This document shows, piece by piece, positions 22,400 to 33,015 of a DNA stretch of 64,000 nucleotides. The position numbers and the translations under genes are program-made. Every line of letters starts with the position of its first letter. Position 1 is the first letter of the stretch. The notes under the pieces were generated by a model. It was given only the letters and a program-made list of their open reading frames with translations. It had not been told where the DNA came from and made no database searches. Source of the stretch: Tetracentron sinense (lineage: Eukaryota > Streptophyta > Magnoliopsida > Trochodendrales > Trochodendraceae); the NCBI GenBank assembly GCA_015143295.1, contig CM026557.1, positions 40,991,965-41,055,964 on the forward strand. The letters are read 5' to 3'.

Positions 22400-24100
22400 C
22401 TAACTAATCCCATCTCTAGACTGCCCTACCGCAGACCTTGTAGAACTCAGAATGAAATTGTTGTTGGGCCTGACTAGTATGCTCCTGGTACTAATAGGAC
22501 TGATCCCGAAACGGAAATAAGGCCAAATGGAACTGCTCCTGTGAAGCCTGATACTGCGCCTGGGAGGTCTGGTAGGCTGCAAACTCCTGGCGAGTAATGT
22601 AGACTGGCTCATCTGCCAGTGGAGGAAACTGAGGAGACTAAGGTGGAAACTGAGGAAGCTGATGAGGTGGAAACTGAGGAGACTGATGAGGTGAATGCAT
22701 CGCTGCATCAGCCTCGCCGGCTGGCATATCAGGAATGGGCTGATCATCTGTAAGAATCCTCTAACCCGTATGTTTAACTATGGCGTTATAGCTCTTGACC
22801 CATTGGGTCTCTCCAAATGGTATAGCCTCAAATCCAAGCTGCAGTCCTCGCCACTGATGACATGCCCCTGGTGCCCCAGAAGCTGAGTGATCAAATTCCC
22901 AAATAAGAGGGGCCAAATCGCACTACCCTTTGTTTGTCACTGGGTGGCCTCATCATAAATCTTCGCCATAGTCTTCCAGACATAGTCTACGGCGTCTAGC
23001 AAATATCCACCCCACATGCTTTCTGTCTTGTGGCCTAAGGGGAACAAGTTCAGTTTTAAGACTGAGTTAACAAACCACATAGAGGGAGGAAGAAGCGCAC
23101 GGCGGGTGCAATTGCTCTTCCCATCATGATACCGCCCCTAGCACATAATCTCGATAATCTGATGGAGAGTGACTCTCCGGGCAGGGGTAGGGGTAAACTC
23201 AACTTCGAGTGGTGGGGACATAGGGCATCCTAAGGCCAATGCTATAGACTTGATGGTCACGTAATAAGATGAACCGGCGATAGATACCATAAGGACTGGT
23301 ACTCCCTCTCTCTCCCTTTTCTTAATATTCTGGTAAAATAGGCATACCAATCAAGGGTACGCCGGGGTTGAGGTCCTAAGAAGTCCGGTTAGACCCCGCC
23401 TCTCAAACTCCACAATGGTGGGGGCGATCTCCGATAGGCTCCAGAAATATTCTAAATCAAATTGAGTTTGAGGGGTCACCTCTAGGGATGCACAAAGCCC
23501 GATCGGCCCGTTGGTACGGCTCGGATCGGCCCGAATTTTAGGCTCGAATAGGCCAAGCCAAGCCTAAAAAAAGCTCAAAAAATCAACCAAGCCGAGCTCG
23601 GCCAACCCCTGTGCAGCTTGGCCCGGCACGATTGAGGTTCGATTCGGCCCGAACTCGGCTCGACTCAAATATTATTAAAAAAATAATAAATAAATAAAAA
23701 TATTATTTATATATATCATTATTTTATATATAAATAATATAAAATATTATTATTTTAAAAAATATTCAAGCCGAGCTCGAGCCAAGCCAAGCCCGACTTG
23801 AGCTTGAATCAATTCGGGCCGAGCCAGGCTTCTCAATTCGGGCCGAGCTTCGGGCCAATTTTTTGAGCTTGATTTCGGGTCGAGCTGGGCTTCAAGCCTA
23901 GAAAATTTTCTTTCAAGCCGAGCCGGGCTTGGCCAAGCCCAACCCGAATACAGCCCTAGTCACCTCCCAATCTGTGAAATTGCCCTTTGGTTTCTCTAAT
24001 TGGACTTGGGGTCTCTTATCCGCCAATTTCTTCCTCTAGGGTGCCATTTTTGTCAAAAAAATCCTCTCTTTGGCAATCGCACAAACGCGTTGTGTGCGTT
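22400..24100 (-). pseudogene. Post-pol extra ORF of arm B (broken)
   Basis: Segments on the minus strand include ALGCPMSPPLEVEFTPTP, VTLHQIIEIMC and a proline/glutamine-rich tail at 22620-22700, matching 5150-6290 of arm A. It is interrupted by a hAT MITE at 23483-23958 and otherwise broken. The function in the element is unknown. The PF20167-like assignment is tentative. Confidence 0.5.
23483..23958. mobile_element. hAT-type MITE with TAGGG(A/C)TG ends
   Basis: It starts TAGGGATGCAC and ends GAATACAGCCCTA (reverse complement TAGGGCTGTATTC). It is flanked by a perfect 8-bp target duplication GTCACCTC (23475-23482 and 23959-23966). The interior is a dense set of CCGAGCTCGGC and GGCCCGA motifs with an AT-rich centre (23665-23760). 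No protein. Confidence 0.9.
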
Positions 24101-24149
24101 CTTCACACACCCAATAATCACAAAGAACCCTCTAATTGAATCTAGAAAT

Positions 24150-24440
24150 TAACTGATTCAAGTAAAATAATCTGGATCATGTTATTTTAAGTGAAGTAGT
24201 TAAAATAACATGATCAAAGTTATTTAACCTAAATCATGTTATTTTACTCGAAGAAGAAAATATCTTTCAGGCGAGCAAGTAGGCAAGAGCCAAAAAAAAA
24301 TTATCGCCCTTAAACACCAGCAACAAACGGTCTTGGTTAAGGCCGAGACCGTATGGTCTCATTAGGCGGGTTTTAAAAAAAGCTCTGAATAATAAGTACT
24401 ATTTCAGAAAACGTGAACGGTGGACACTTACCTAGGACGT
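24150..24440 (+). repeat. Anonymous repeat R, right copy (first part)
   Basis: Same orientation and order as 4328-4640. It stops at GTTGATG, where a LINE fragment begins, and resumes at 47742. Its left end is joined directly to the start of Athila arm B. Confidence 0.65.
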
Positions 24441-24516
24441 TGATGGGTCCTATTGGGAGATTGCCGATTTGCTCAGGCTATTGGAGCGTCTCTCGGCTTC
24501 AGCGATTTACCCGGAG
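24441..24516 (+). mobile_element. LINE fragment, part left of the Tat insertion
   Basis: A short stretch reading WEIADLLRLLERLSASAIYPE in the same frame as the LINE protein that resumes at 47017. It is the 5' end of a truncated L1-type LINE split by the Tat element; 24512-24516 (CGGAG) is the target site. Confidence 0.75.
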
Positions 24517-25923
24517 TGTAGACACACTTTTTTGCATGATTTCATGGACCCAAAAAGTCATTTGGTTCCGAGCAATCAAAGAAATCAAAGACGAGATCCG
24601 AACTCCAGTATATCCAAGGTTAAAGCCAAAAAGTGAAGCCAAACCCAAGCCGAGCCCGAACCAATTAAGAGCCCAAAGGGACAAGCCCGTCTTTTTTAAC
24701 TTGAAAAAGTCCAGCGCCCTTTAAAAGGGCGTGGTTCCCTGTTTTGCCTAAAATCCACGCCGTGGCTTTTTAAAAGATGCGGTACAGAAACCCTATTTCC
24801 GTCTTCGGTTTGCGTGTCACTTCGTTTTTTTGGTTATGAGAGTTTTTTTAGTCCCACATTGGCCAGAAAGTGTGAAAGCCCTACTTTTCACCTTATAAAA
24901 GGAGATTCACCTCAACCCATTTCTTATCTTGAAAATCTTGAAAAATCTGGGAAAACCTTGAATCGTCTCTGAAAATCTTAGAAAACTTGGGAAGTCCTTA
25001 GCCTTTGGAGATCCTTAGACTGAGAGAGCAAGCTTAGAATTCCCTGAGTCTAGAAAATCTAGATTTCTTTGAAGCTTTAGGGTGTTCAAAGAGTTTTTCA
25101 AGTTCATCGATTTATTCTCCCTTTAGATCTTCTTCAACACCTACTTTAGGGAGAAGAGGGCCTAGTTCATTGGAGTCCGGATCTTATCATCATGGAAGGA
25201 CGTTCTTGAACGCTTGGAAAGCCAAATAAAAGGAAAAAAGTATGCTACATCCCACATCTTCTACTTCTACCCATCCAAATCTTTTCTACCCTCACTTTCT
25301 CTTAGTAGCTCGATTATTTTCCTCTACACGGTCGTGGGGAAGAGGAAATCCGGGTAAAGGAAAGAGCTGGAAAACTAGATCTTCGATTTCTTTATTTTAG
25401 TTTTTTTATTCTTAGTAGTTTTTTGTCCATTTTCCACCCAAACGTAGGCGGGGCCCCTCTTGATTCGGTCGAGGAGAGAGCGTGACCGTTCGCCGATTTC
25501 GGGAAAAGGGATTTTGCCGCGTAAGTAGAGAGAAAATCACCCTAATTCGGTCAAGGAGAGGTCGCTTTTCAATCTCGAAACAAAACAAAAGAAAGTAGAG
25601 AGAAAATCACCCTAACTCAATCGAGGATGAGTGAGTTTCCAATCTCGAAATAATAAAAAAAGGAAAAATAATTTTAAATTTAAATTAATGGAGAAAATTA
25701 AGAGGTAACCGTAGTTTGACGGATGTGGTGAGGTGCCTAACACCTTCCCCAACTCATAAGAGAATCCCCAGACCCGATCTCGGTTCTTGAATCGAGGGTT
25801 TTTATTATGGGTGACCAATCACACCCGGATTTTTAATTGGTGGCGACTCTAAAGATCTCGGCTTCTCATTACTTGAAAAACACTAATGCGGGGAGGAGAT
25901 TGACCCGGGCCGTCTATTGCACA
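24517..25923 (+). repeat. 5' LTR of the Tat element
   Basis: TGTAGACACAC...CTATTGCACA. It contains a TTATAAAA box (24893-24900) preceded by GTCCCACATTGG, and three repeats of an AATCTCGAAA/CGAGGA-type unit near 25480-25660. The sequence right after it (25924 on, CTGGAGACTCTGCTGG) is where the primer site should be; I could not assign the tRNA. Confidence 0.9.
24893..24900 (+). promoter_or_regulatory. Probable TATA box of the Tat 5' LTR
   Basis: TTATAAAA, conserved at the matching place in the 3' LTR (about 45983-45990) and followed by a (G)AAAATCTTG-rich transcribed leader. Confidence 0.55.
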
Positions 25924-27211
25924 GCTGGAGACTCTGCTGGAGACTTAGAGGATTCAACCCTCGATTTAATTTTCTCCATTAAATTAATTTTCTGTTATTT
26001 CCATTTTTTGTTTGTCATTTCTTGCTTGCTTCCTTCATTTTTATCTTTTACACCGTTTGTACACAGCATTCACTTCCCACTCATGTTGTCAGAATCTGAA
26101 CTTACCCATATCTTTGGAATTAAGTAGTTGAATGACCGTTAATAGCATCCCAGAAACGACGACGAAACATTCCAACCCAGATCATTTTAAATAAAAGAAG
26201 TGCACGGGTCGTGAATGGATTCTATGATTGTGGGACCCTTTTTAGGTGGAATTTAGAACCCTGTGAACCCCATATAGAAATATTTGTGAGGACACGTTGA
26301 CTTGCATGGTTTTGATAACGATATTGAATGATTGAAATGTTTAGAATAATCATCTGCACAATGTTGAACTGAGTGGTGCCATAAGTCTTTGGTATCCACC
26401 CTGGATATTACAGAGCAACTACCTTATAAGCTCAGGCATTAGAACATTTCATGTTCACTATTTTGGTTATCTCCATGCTTTGTTATATGTTGGTGATTCG
26501 AAATCCTTAAGTCTCTGTTGATGGACACTTATTTGTGAAGAATTTCTCTTTAGCTAAAACTTCGGACTTCGAAAAAAAAAAACTTGAGTCATTGATTTTT
26601 CTCCTAAGTCCTACGAGCAACCTTGTTAGAGGTCGAACCTCTATCCCGCCTTTGTGATTTTTCCCCTAAGTCCTACGGGCAACCTTGTTAGAGGTTACAC
26701 CTTTATCCCGCCTTTGTGATTTTTCCCTTAAGTCCTACGGGCAACCTTGTTAGAGGTTACACCTCTATCCCGCCTTTGTGATTTTTCCCCTAAGTCCTAC
26801 GGGCAACCTTGTTAGAGGTCGAACCTCTATCCCACCTTTGTGATTTGTCCCCTAAGTCCTACGGGCAACCTTGTTAGAGGTTGAACCATATCCCTCCTTT
26901 GTGATTTTTTTTCCTGAGTCCTATAGGCAACCTTGTTAGAGGTTACACCTCTATCTCACCTTTGTGAATTTTCTCCTAAGTCCTACGAGCAACCTTATTA
27001 GAGGTTATACCTCTATCCCGCTTTTGTGACCTTGACTCATTTTTTTGGAAAACTAACAATAATAAGTTCGAATCGATTGTTTTAGTTAAAGGAAAGTTCT
27101 CCATCAGAAGGAGTGTTCATCAACAGAGATTCTTCCTATATTTGATTCTCTCTTTTCTTTCTTATTTTCAGGTTATTCATTATAGCTCTGAGGAAGAAAG
27201 TCTCGTCCTCA
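25924..27211 (+). other. 5' leader of the Tat element
   Basis: A non-coding leader between LTR and gag. It holds the tandem array described separately (26594-27027). No gene. Confidence 0.6.
26594..27027 (+). repeat. 62-bp tandem array, seven units, in the Tat leader
   Basis: Units start at 26594, 26656, 26718, 26780, 26842, 26903 and 26966. Each has the core CTAAGTCCTACGGGCAACC, then TTGTTAGAGGT and CTATCCCGCCTTTGTGA. Units differ by a few bases. Within the element it lies after the primer-site region and before gag, where packaging and translation signals would be. Confidence 0.95.
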
Positions 27212-28963
27212 TTGACTCAACTTAGTCAGAGTCCCTATTTGCTAAGATCCAAGCAGAACTCACCCGAAATAGAAGAAGTCCATGAACTTGTCCGAAGCAA
27301 GTTCGAACAAGAAACCAAAGCTGAGTTACGAGAAACCAAAACCGAGTTGGCCGAAATAAAGAGTAATCTTCAGAATTTGTATTTAATGATGAAGCGGCTT
27401 ATGGCTCGATCAGACAAAAGCCCAGAGAACCCTGAAGACCCGAATGCTCATCTTAAATTTTAAAAACAAGCACAGACAGATGCACCACCGCCACCTCCAC
27501 CAAATGATCCAGGCCGCACGGAGGACCAACCAATTAATTTGGATCATCCAAGGATGACCTCTTATGAGGAAGAGGAGTGGCGTCAAGAAGGCTCGAAAAG
27601 TTCATTGGCCACCCAGGTGGAGAAACTCACAAATGATTTGAGGTTGGTTAAAGGGTCTGATCCATTTACCAAGATAGGCATCGATGATCTCTGCCTATAT
27701 TCTGTGACAAATCTCCCCCCCCCCCCCCCCCCCAACTTCAAGATCCCTGAATTCAAGCAATACAACGATCAATGCTGCCCTATAGCCCATTTGAAACTCT
27801 ATGAAGATACCTTGGGGATCTACGGAAAAAATGAACCATTAATGTTACAACTTTTTCAGATGAATTTGTCGAGAGAGGCACTCCAATGGTTTTCTGAACT
27901 TAATCACACAAGGATCAAGTGTTGTATGGACTTGGCAGAATGTTTTGTGGCCCAGTATCAGTGTAACACAGAAGTAGTCCCCACCACGATGGATCTCCTC
28001 AAAATAAAGAGGAAAGCTTCAGAATCATTGAAAGAGCATGCTTACAGATGGCGGTATACGGCCGCGAAAGTCAGACCCCCTATGATGGAGGAAGAAATGG
28101 TCAGTACATTCGTCTCGACGTTAAAAGCCCTATACTATGATCGTCTAGTGACACAGACGAAATCAGGCTTTGCAACCATCATCTAGTACGGAGAGGGTAT
28201 AGACGAAGGGGTCAGGACAGGTAAAATAATGGATCAAGCTACATTTCGCACCGTCATGGACACCTATGCAAACGGAGGACCCGCTGCCAAGAAGGCTTAT
28301 ACCAGTAACAAGAGGAAAGAAAGTAAAGCAGCAGGGATAGCTGCTACTACGTATGGGCAAGTTGCCTATACCCAAAATATTCCACCTATGCCCTTCCAGT
28401 TTCAAGCTCCAGTGGTAAACTCGGGGTATGTACAGCCCTTCCAAGCACCAGTTCCTCAACAACAACAGCAACAACGTCAGTACCAGAATCAGGGTCAGGG
28501 TCAAAACCAAGGATATCAAAGAAGGTATCGTCATTTGGATCCCCTCCCCTCTCGTCCATCTGAAATGCTTCGCAGTTTGCTAAAAGAGGGCATTGTAAGT
28601 CCAGTAGAACCAGGTGTGCAACATACAACTTCCAGATTCTACAATGCGAATCAGAATTATGCATACCATATGAATGCTCTGAGGCATTCTACAGACAGAT
28701 GTTGGATACTAAAACACAAGATCCAAGATTTGATCGAGAGAAAGAGGATCGTCATTAATCCACCAACTTCCTCTGGTATCCTTCAGAATCCCCTTCCCAC
28801 TTACAATAACAACGGAGCATCTACCTCTCGGACCATCAATACCCTTGAATGGGAGAATCTCGACTTCGATCCCTCTCAGTTGATTCAAAAACCCGGAACA
28901 AAATTCAAGGTTTACATCAACAACAGAAAGGCTTCACCCCCAGTTAATACGGTCAATGACTAG
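27212..28963 (+). pseudogene. gag of the Tat element (broken)
   Basis: It begins with a short N-terminal part that has a KAELRETKTELAEIKSNL coiled coil. The capsid domain follows at about 27750-28150 (YEDTLGIYGKNEPLMLQLF, SLKEHAYRWR) and then a glutamine-rich stretch at 28450-28510. A conserved Tat gag tail ends it: HMNALRHSTDRCWILKHKIQ. A run of about 18 C residues lies at 27716-27733. Gag would form the particle shell. Broken. Confidence 0.75.
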
Positions 28964-31069
28964 CAACCTCCAGTTCAAAGGCCGCCAGTTGTGTTTAATT
29001 GACCTTCCCCTACTGATACTCCTCCCAAGACGATCCTATTTGATTGGCGTACTCCTTCACTGAACCAATCATCAAAGACAATCGTGTTTGAATGAACCAT
29101 TCCTCCAAGCAACCAAGTTCCTACCCCCCCCCCCCCAGCCGGTCGTATTTGACTAGCCCACTCCACAACCCCCTGCAGATCTGGAAAGAATGTCTTTTAA
29201 CTACAACAACACCCGTCATCCAAAGAGGGGAGAGGCAAAGGGGGTCATTGCCGATGTTGACAATCTTAACCGGTATGGGTAGGTCTATAAATCCGACCCA
29301 TCTAAAGCCAAGGGAAAGGAGAAAATGAATGAGACAACAGGGGAGAAAAAGGCCCGAGAGGTCAGAGAAAGGGAAGCCAGGGAGGCAAGGGAAAAAGAAG
29401 GAAGAGAGGTGTAAGCACCCAATTTTTACACCCTGCTCACCTAAACCCTAGACCTAAACCTAGGTCTAACTCTAGCCTAGTCTTAGCCTAAGCCCTAGGT
29501 AGAGTCCCATGGGCTCAAGGCCCATTTCAAGTCCAAAACTCTAAAAAAAAAAAAGAATGGTTAAAACCTTGTTTGAGCCCAAGCAGGGGTCCACTAAGCC
29601 CAATTCCAGTAGGACCCACACTACCCTTTTTTAAAATTCAAATTTTTTTAGAGTAAGATACTTTTTGTTTTCCCCACATGTGTGGGGGTTTAGCCCAAAA
29701 AGGGAAACAATACAAAAGTTTAAAATTCAAAAAATATATAGCAAAAAAAAAAATATAAATAAAAAATTTTGAAAAAATATATTCAAAAAAAATGAATGAA
29801 AAAAAAAGGGGATTTGATTGGGCACCAATCCCATGTGGTAGGGCCCACATGCGGATTGGGCCCAATTCAATCAATTGAACAATTGAAAAAAAAAACCAAA
29901 AAAAAAATATAAATAAAAACTTTTTGAAAAAATATATTCAAAAAAAAATTAAAAATTAAAAAAAAAGAGAAAAAAAAAAAGGGATTTGATTGGGCACCAA
30001 TCCCATGTGGTAGGGACCCACATGCGAATTGGGCCTAATTCAATCAATTGAAGAAAACCAAAAAAAAACAAAAATTTAAAAACCGGCACTGTTCATCGTC
30101 CCCGCCAAAGGGACGAGTGAACAGGCCACTCACCCCACCTGCCCCTGCGACCTGCTCTCCTCCAGACCTTGTCCCCCACGCGTAGCCACATCACCCCTCA
30201 TCCTTATCCTTTCTCCCAATCCTTCTTCTTCTCCTTTAAAAGCACCACCAAAGCCACTGTTGGAGGGGGATTTTCCAAAAAAAAAAATTGGTTTACAGTA
30301 GTGAGCTTTGCCTCATTTGGCCTCAAGTCTTCAAGCCTTATCCCTAAGCACCCTCAAGCCTTCCCAAGCTCCACCACTCCCCATCATCCACCATCACATC
30401 CATTATTCAAAAAAAAAAAAAAACCAGTGGAGGCCGAACCAGTCCACTCCCACCTTTTGTCCCCCACTCCGCTCCACCGTAGTCGATCCCTAAGCCTAGT
30501 AGGAGTTCCCCTAGCTGCTATTTGATCCACCCACAGCCACCATTTCATAGGAATTTTGAAAAAAACAAACAAACACAGTAAGTTACAGTGAAGTCGCCCC
30601 TTCGGCCAACCGTCCCCACTCCGCCAGGACTCCCTCCACCTCAGCTCAGCCTACCCGTGGACCTCCGAGGTCTGTCATCTTCGTCCTCTAGGCTCTCCCA
30701 GCCTCATCACCGCCGTCCGCAGCCGCCACGCTCCAGGAAGCTCGCCACCGTGCAAGCCGATCCGTGAGGGTATACACCCCCTTTCCCTTGCTTTAGTCTA
30801 TTGATTTGGCATTGTAAGGGACCCCTGGTCCCATTCTAGGGGTCCCCATTGTGTTTTTCTTTTTTCTTTTTTTTTAGTAGTTAAAAATAATAATAATAAT
30901 AGGCTGACCTTGAGGCGTGGCCACGGGCATAGCCCTCACCACCATGCACGACCACTCCAAGACGCCTGGGGGGTCCTCAATCCATGAGGAACCCCCCTAG
31001 ACTCCCATTGCTCAAGCCAAACGGCCTCAAACCAAAGGGTTTTTTTCAAAAAATCTGGAAAAATTCAGT

Positions 31070-32215
31070 TTCAGCCACCCACGTTTAACCCCGGTTTAAC
31101 CCAGGTTAGACCCATCCTTGGTCAAAACCGAGGCCATAGTTAGACTCCTCACATACCCGGCTACCCCCCTGTGCAATTTTGGCTCTTAATTCATCCGTTA
31201 ACCATAGTTAAATCGACCCCAAAGTGGGGTCAACAGTGTGAAAATCTGTGCAATGGGACGACTTTGGGCCTCTGTGGGGCCCACATCCGGCCTCCCCTTG
31301 GGCCCCACAAGGGCCCAAATTGTTTCCCTCATAGCAGGCTTCACGACCATGGTCTCGGATCCCCCGGGGCTCAAGCCAATCAGCGAAAAAATCGCCGCAA
31401 ACTTTGCCAAAAAATCTGTGTGGTTGTGTTTTTAAAAAAATCGTCATTTTATGTGAAGTGCAACAAGGCAATTTGGGCCTATGTTGGGCCCACACCAGAC
31501 CTCTCCTTGGGCCCCACAAGGGCTTAAAACGATCACTGGACTTCAAGCTACCCACTGGTGGTCTTGGTTTTCCATGGTTCCCTCGTTAACCATGGTTAAA
31601 CCCTCCTCAACTGTGGTTAAAAATGTAAGATGTTTTTGGGTTTTTTGGCATTTGCTAGACTTTGTGGGGGCCCAGACCGGGTAGGAGGCCATTCTAGACC
31701 CTGCCATGGACTCTGGGCCCACTTTTGCTTCAGTCAGCCCCTTAACCATGGTTAAGTGGCCCATGACCTAGCAAAAATTCTGGAAAAAGCATCAAAAAAT
31801 CATAAATATTACATGGAATCCATAAATGTCTTCAATTATAGTTTTTGTTTTGGTTAAGACCCCTAATCAGAGTCAACTCCATCTTTGACCCCTAACCATG
31901 GTCAAAAAATCCTTAACCGGAAAAAATCTGGAAAAATATTCAAAAAATCCAAAATATTAGGAGAAACCCAAAAATGATCTCTTTTGACCATTTAACCATG
32001 GGTAAGACCCTTAACCATGGTGACCTTCCCTCCTTAACCGCGGTTAAGCATCTTTGACCGCCCGAAAAAATCTGAGAAAACCCCAAAAAAATCAGAAAAA
32101 TTCAAAAAGACCAAAAAATCTGAGATTGGACTTTTTTAACCATGGTTAGTACCCCTGACCAGGGTTAATCACCTTTCTTAACCTCGGTTAGCAACCATAA
32201 CCCTTGGTTAAGATA
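31070..32215. repeat. Cluster of TTAACCATGGTTAA-type palindromes
   Basis: Motifs such as TTAACCATGGTTAA, TTAACCGCGGTTAA and CTAACCATGGTCAA recur about every 30-80 bp, interleaved with AAAAATCTGGAAAAA spacers. They are short imperfect palindromes inside the solo LTR. Function unknown. Confidence 0.75.
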
Positions 32216-32217
32216 CC

Positions 32218-32430
32218 CTGGGCCTACCGGGCCTCACCCCTTGGCCTACCGGGCCTAATCTCGGCCTACCGGGCCAAACCCTAGCCTACCGGGCTCACCC
32301 TTGGCCTACCGGGCCCAATCTCGGCCTACCGGGCCCAAACTAGCCTACCGGCCTTCACCCTCGGCCTACCGAGCCCAACCCTAGTCTATCGGACTTACCT
32401 TAGGCCTACCGGGCCCAATACCAAGCACTT
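32218..32430. repeat. GGCCTACCGGGCC tandem array
   Basis: About ten units of roughly 20 bp with the core GGCCTACCGGGCC, alternating with TCACCCTT, AATCTC and AAACC(C)TA fillers, in the last part of the solo LTR. Confidence 0.85.
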
Positions 32431-33015
32431 GACCAACCCAGTCAACCACCCCTAGCCTCCCGGTTAGACCCTAAGCCACCCTTGGTGCACACACACACAC
32501 ACCCCTAGCTTTGGCACGGGCTCATGTGCCAGAACTACGCTTGGTCTGATCTCACCCCTATATGAGTACGTAGACAGCCCAACCCGGGTTCGACCCTAGT
32601 GTAGGGTTTTCTCCTTCTTAGATTAGCATTTTCTAAAATACTTGAGGCATTTGATTAACATTGAGATTAATTTGACTTAACCCTAGCAAGTAGGGAACCA
32701 CTGAAAAGTGAAAGTGCCGGGGTGCCTAACCCCTTCCCCGGACTTAACCGAACCTCTTGCCCTGACCTCGGACCGCAGACCAAGAACTTATCCAAATCCC
32801 GGGGACTTATCCCTTCCGAATGAATAGGTCGCGATTCTATACTCACCCGTAAGATACAAACCAGGGTTTCCCGAAACCCACGCTCACAAGAGGCAAAAGA
32901 GAGAGAAAAGGCGGAAGAGCACCAGGAAAGAACTTAGAGGTACAAGGTCACTGACAAATCAGTCTTGGAGGCCCTCAAATAGTCCAAGAAAGCAGAGTAT
33001 TCAGTCCTAGAACAG

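Larger units (their letters stand above)
15136..24150 (-). mobile_element. Athila-like Ty3/gypsy relic, arm B (inverted)
   Basis: Read on the minus strand: post-pol ORF (24100-22400), 3' region, LTR remainder (to 19263), primer site and gag (19235-15500). Then comes a 350-bp piece (15488-15136) that jumps to the start of the post-pol ORF (MAP-start region near 15145). It is broken, with no pol. It carries hAT-type elements (23483-23958, 19351-19862) and a Tekay-like solo LTR (16081-18807). It is the inverted homologue of arm A, but the insertions in the two arms are all different. Confidence 0.65.
29410..32888 (+). mobile_element. 3.5 kb solo LTR nested in the Tat element
   Basis: It runs from TGTAAGCACCC to CGCTCACA, flanked by a perfect 5-bp target duplication AGAGG (29405-29409, 32889-32893). 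The end region (GGTGCCTAACCCCTTCCCC, GGGTTTCCCGAAACCC) resembles Tat-type LTR ends but the family is different. Inside are two ~250-bp repeats around GATTTGATTGGGCACCAATCC (29812 and 29983), a GC-rich middle, many TTAACC..GGTTAA motifs (31070-32215) and a ~20-bp tandem array (32218-32430). No retroviral domain is inside, which supports a solo LTR over a whole element. Confidence 0.85.

Noticed and set aside
24413-24724. ORF of 103 codons
   Set aside because: It crosses the boundary from repeat R and the LINE into the Tat LTR, so it cannot be an ancestral gene.
26594-27027. Regular repeats that might suggest a CRISPR array
   Set aside because: Head-to-tail 62-bp units with no unique spacers, in a plant retroelement leader. 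An ordinary tandem array.
28386-28664. Minus-strand ORF opposite gag
   Set aside because: A shadow of the gag frame, with no domain.
30169-30525. Ser/Pro-rich ORF of 118 codons
   Set aside because: Lies wholly inside the 3.5 kb solo LTR, with low-complexity content and overlapping ORFs in other frames.
31171-31764. Several overlapping ORFs on both strands
   Set aside because: They follow from low stop density in GC-rich LTR repeats. No domain, and no preferred frame.
29410-32888. A complete nested retrotransposon
   Set aside because: No primer site, internal gene or second LTR was found between the TG and CA ends, so a solo LTR is the simpler reading.
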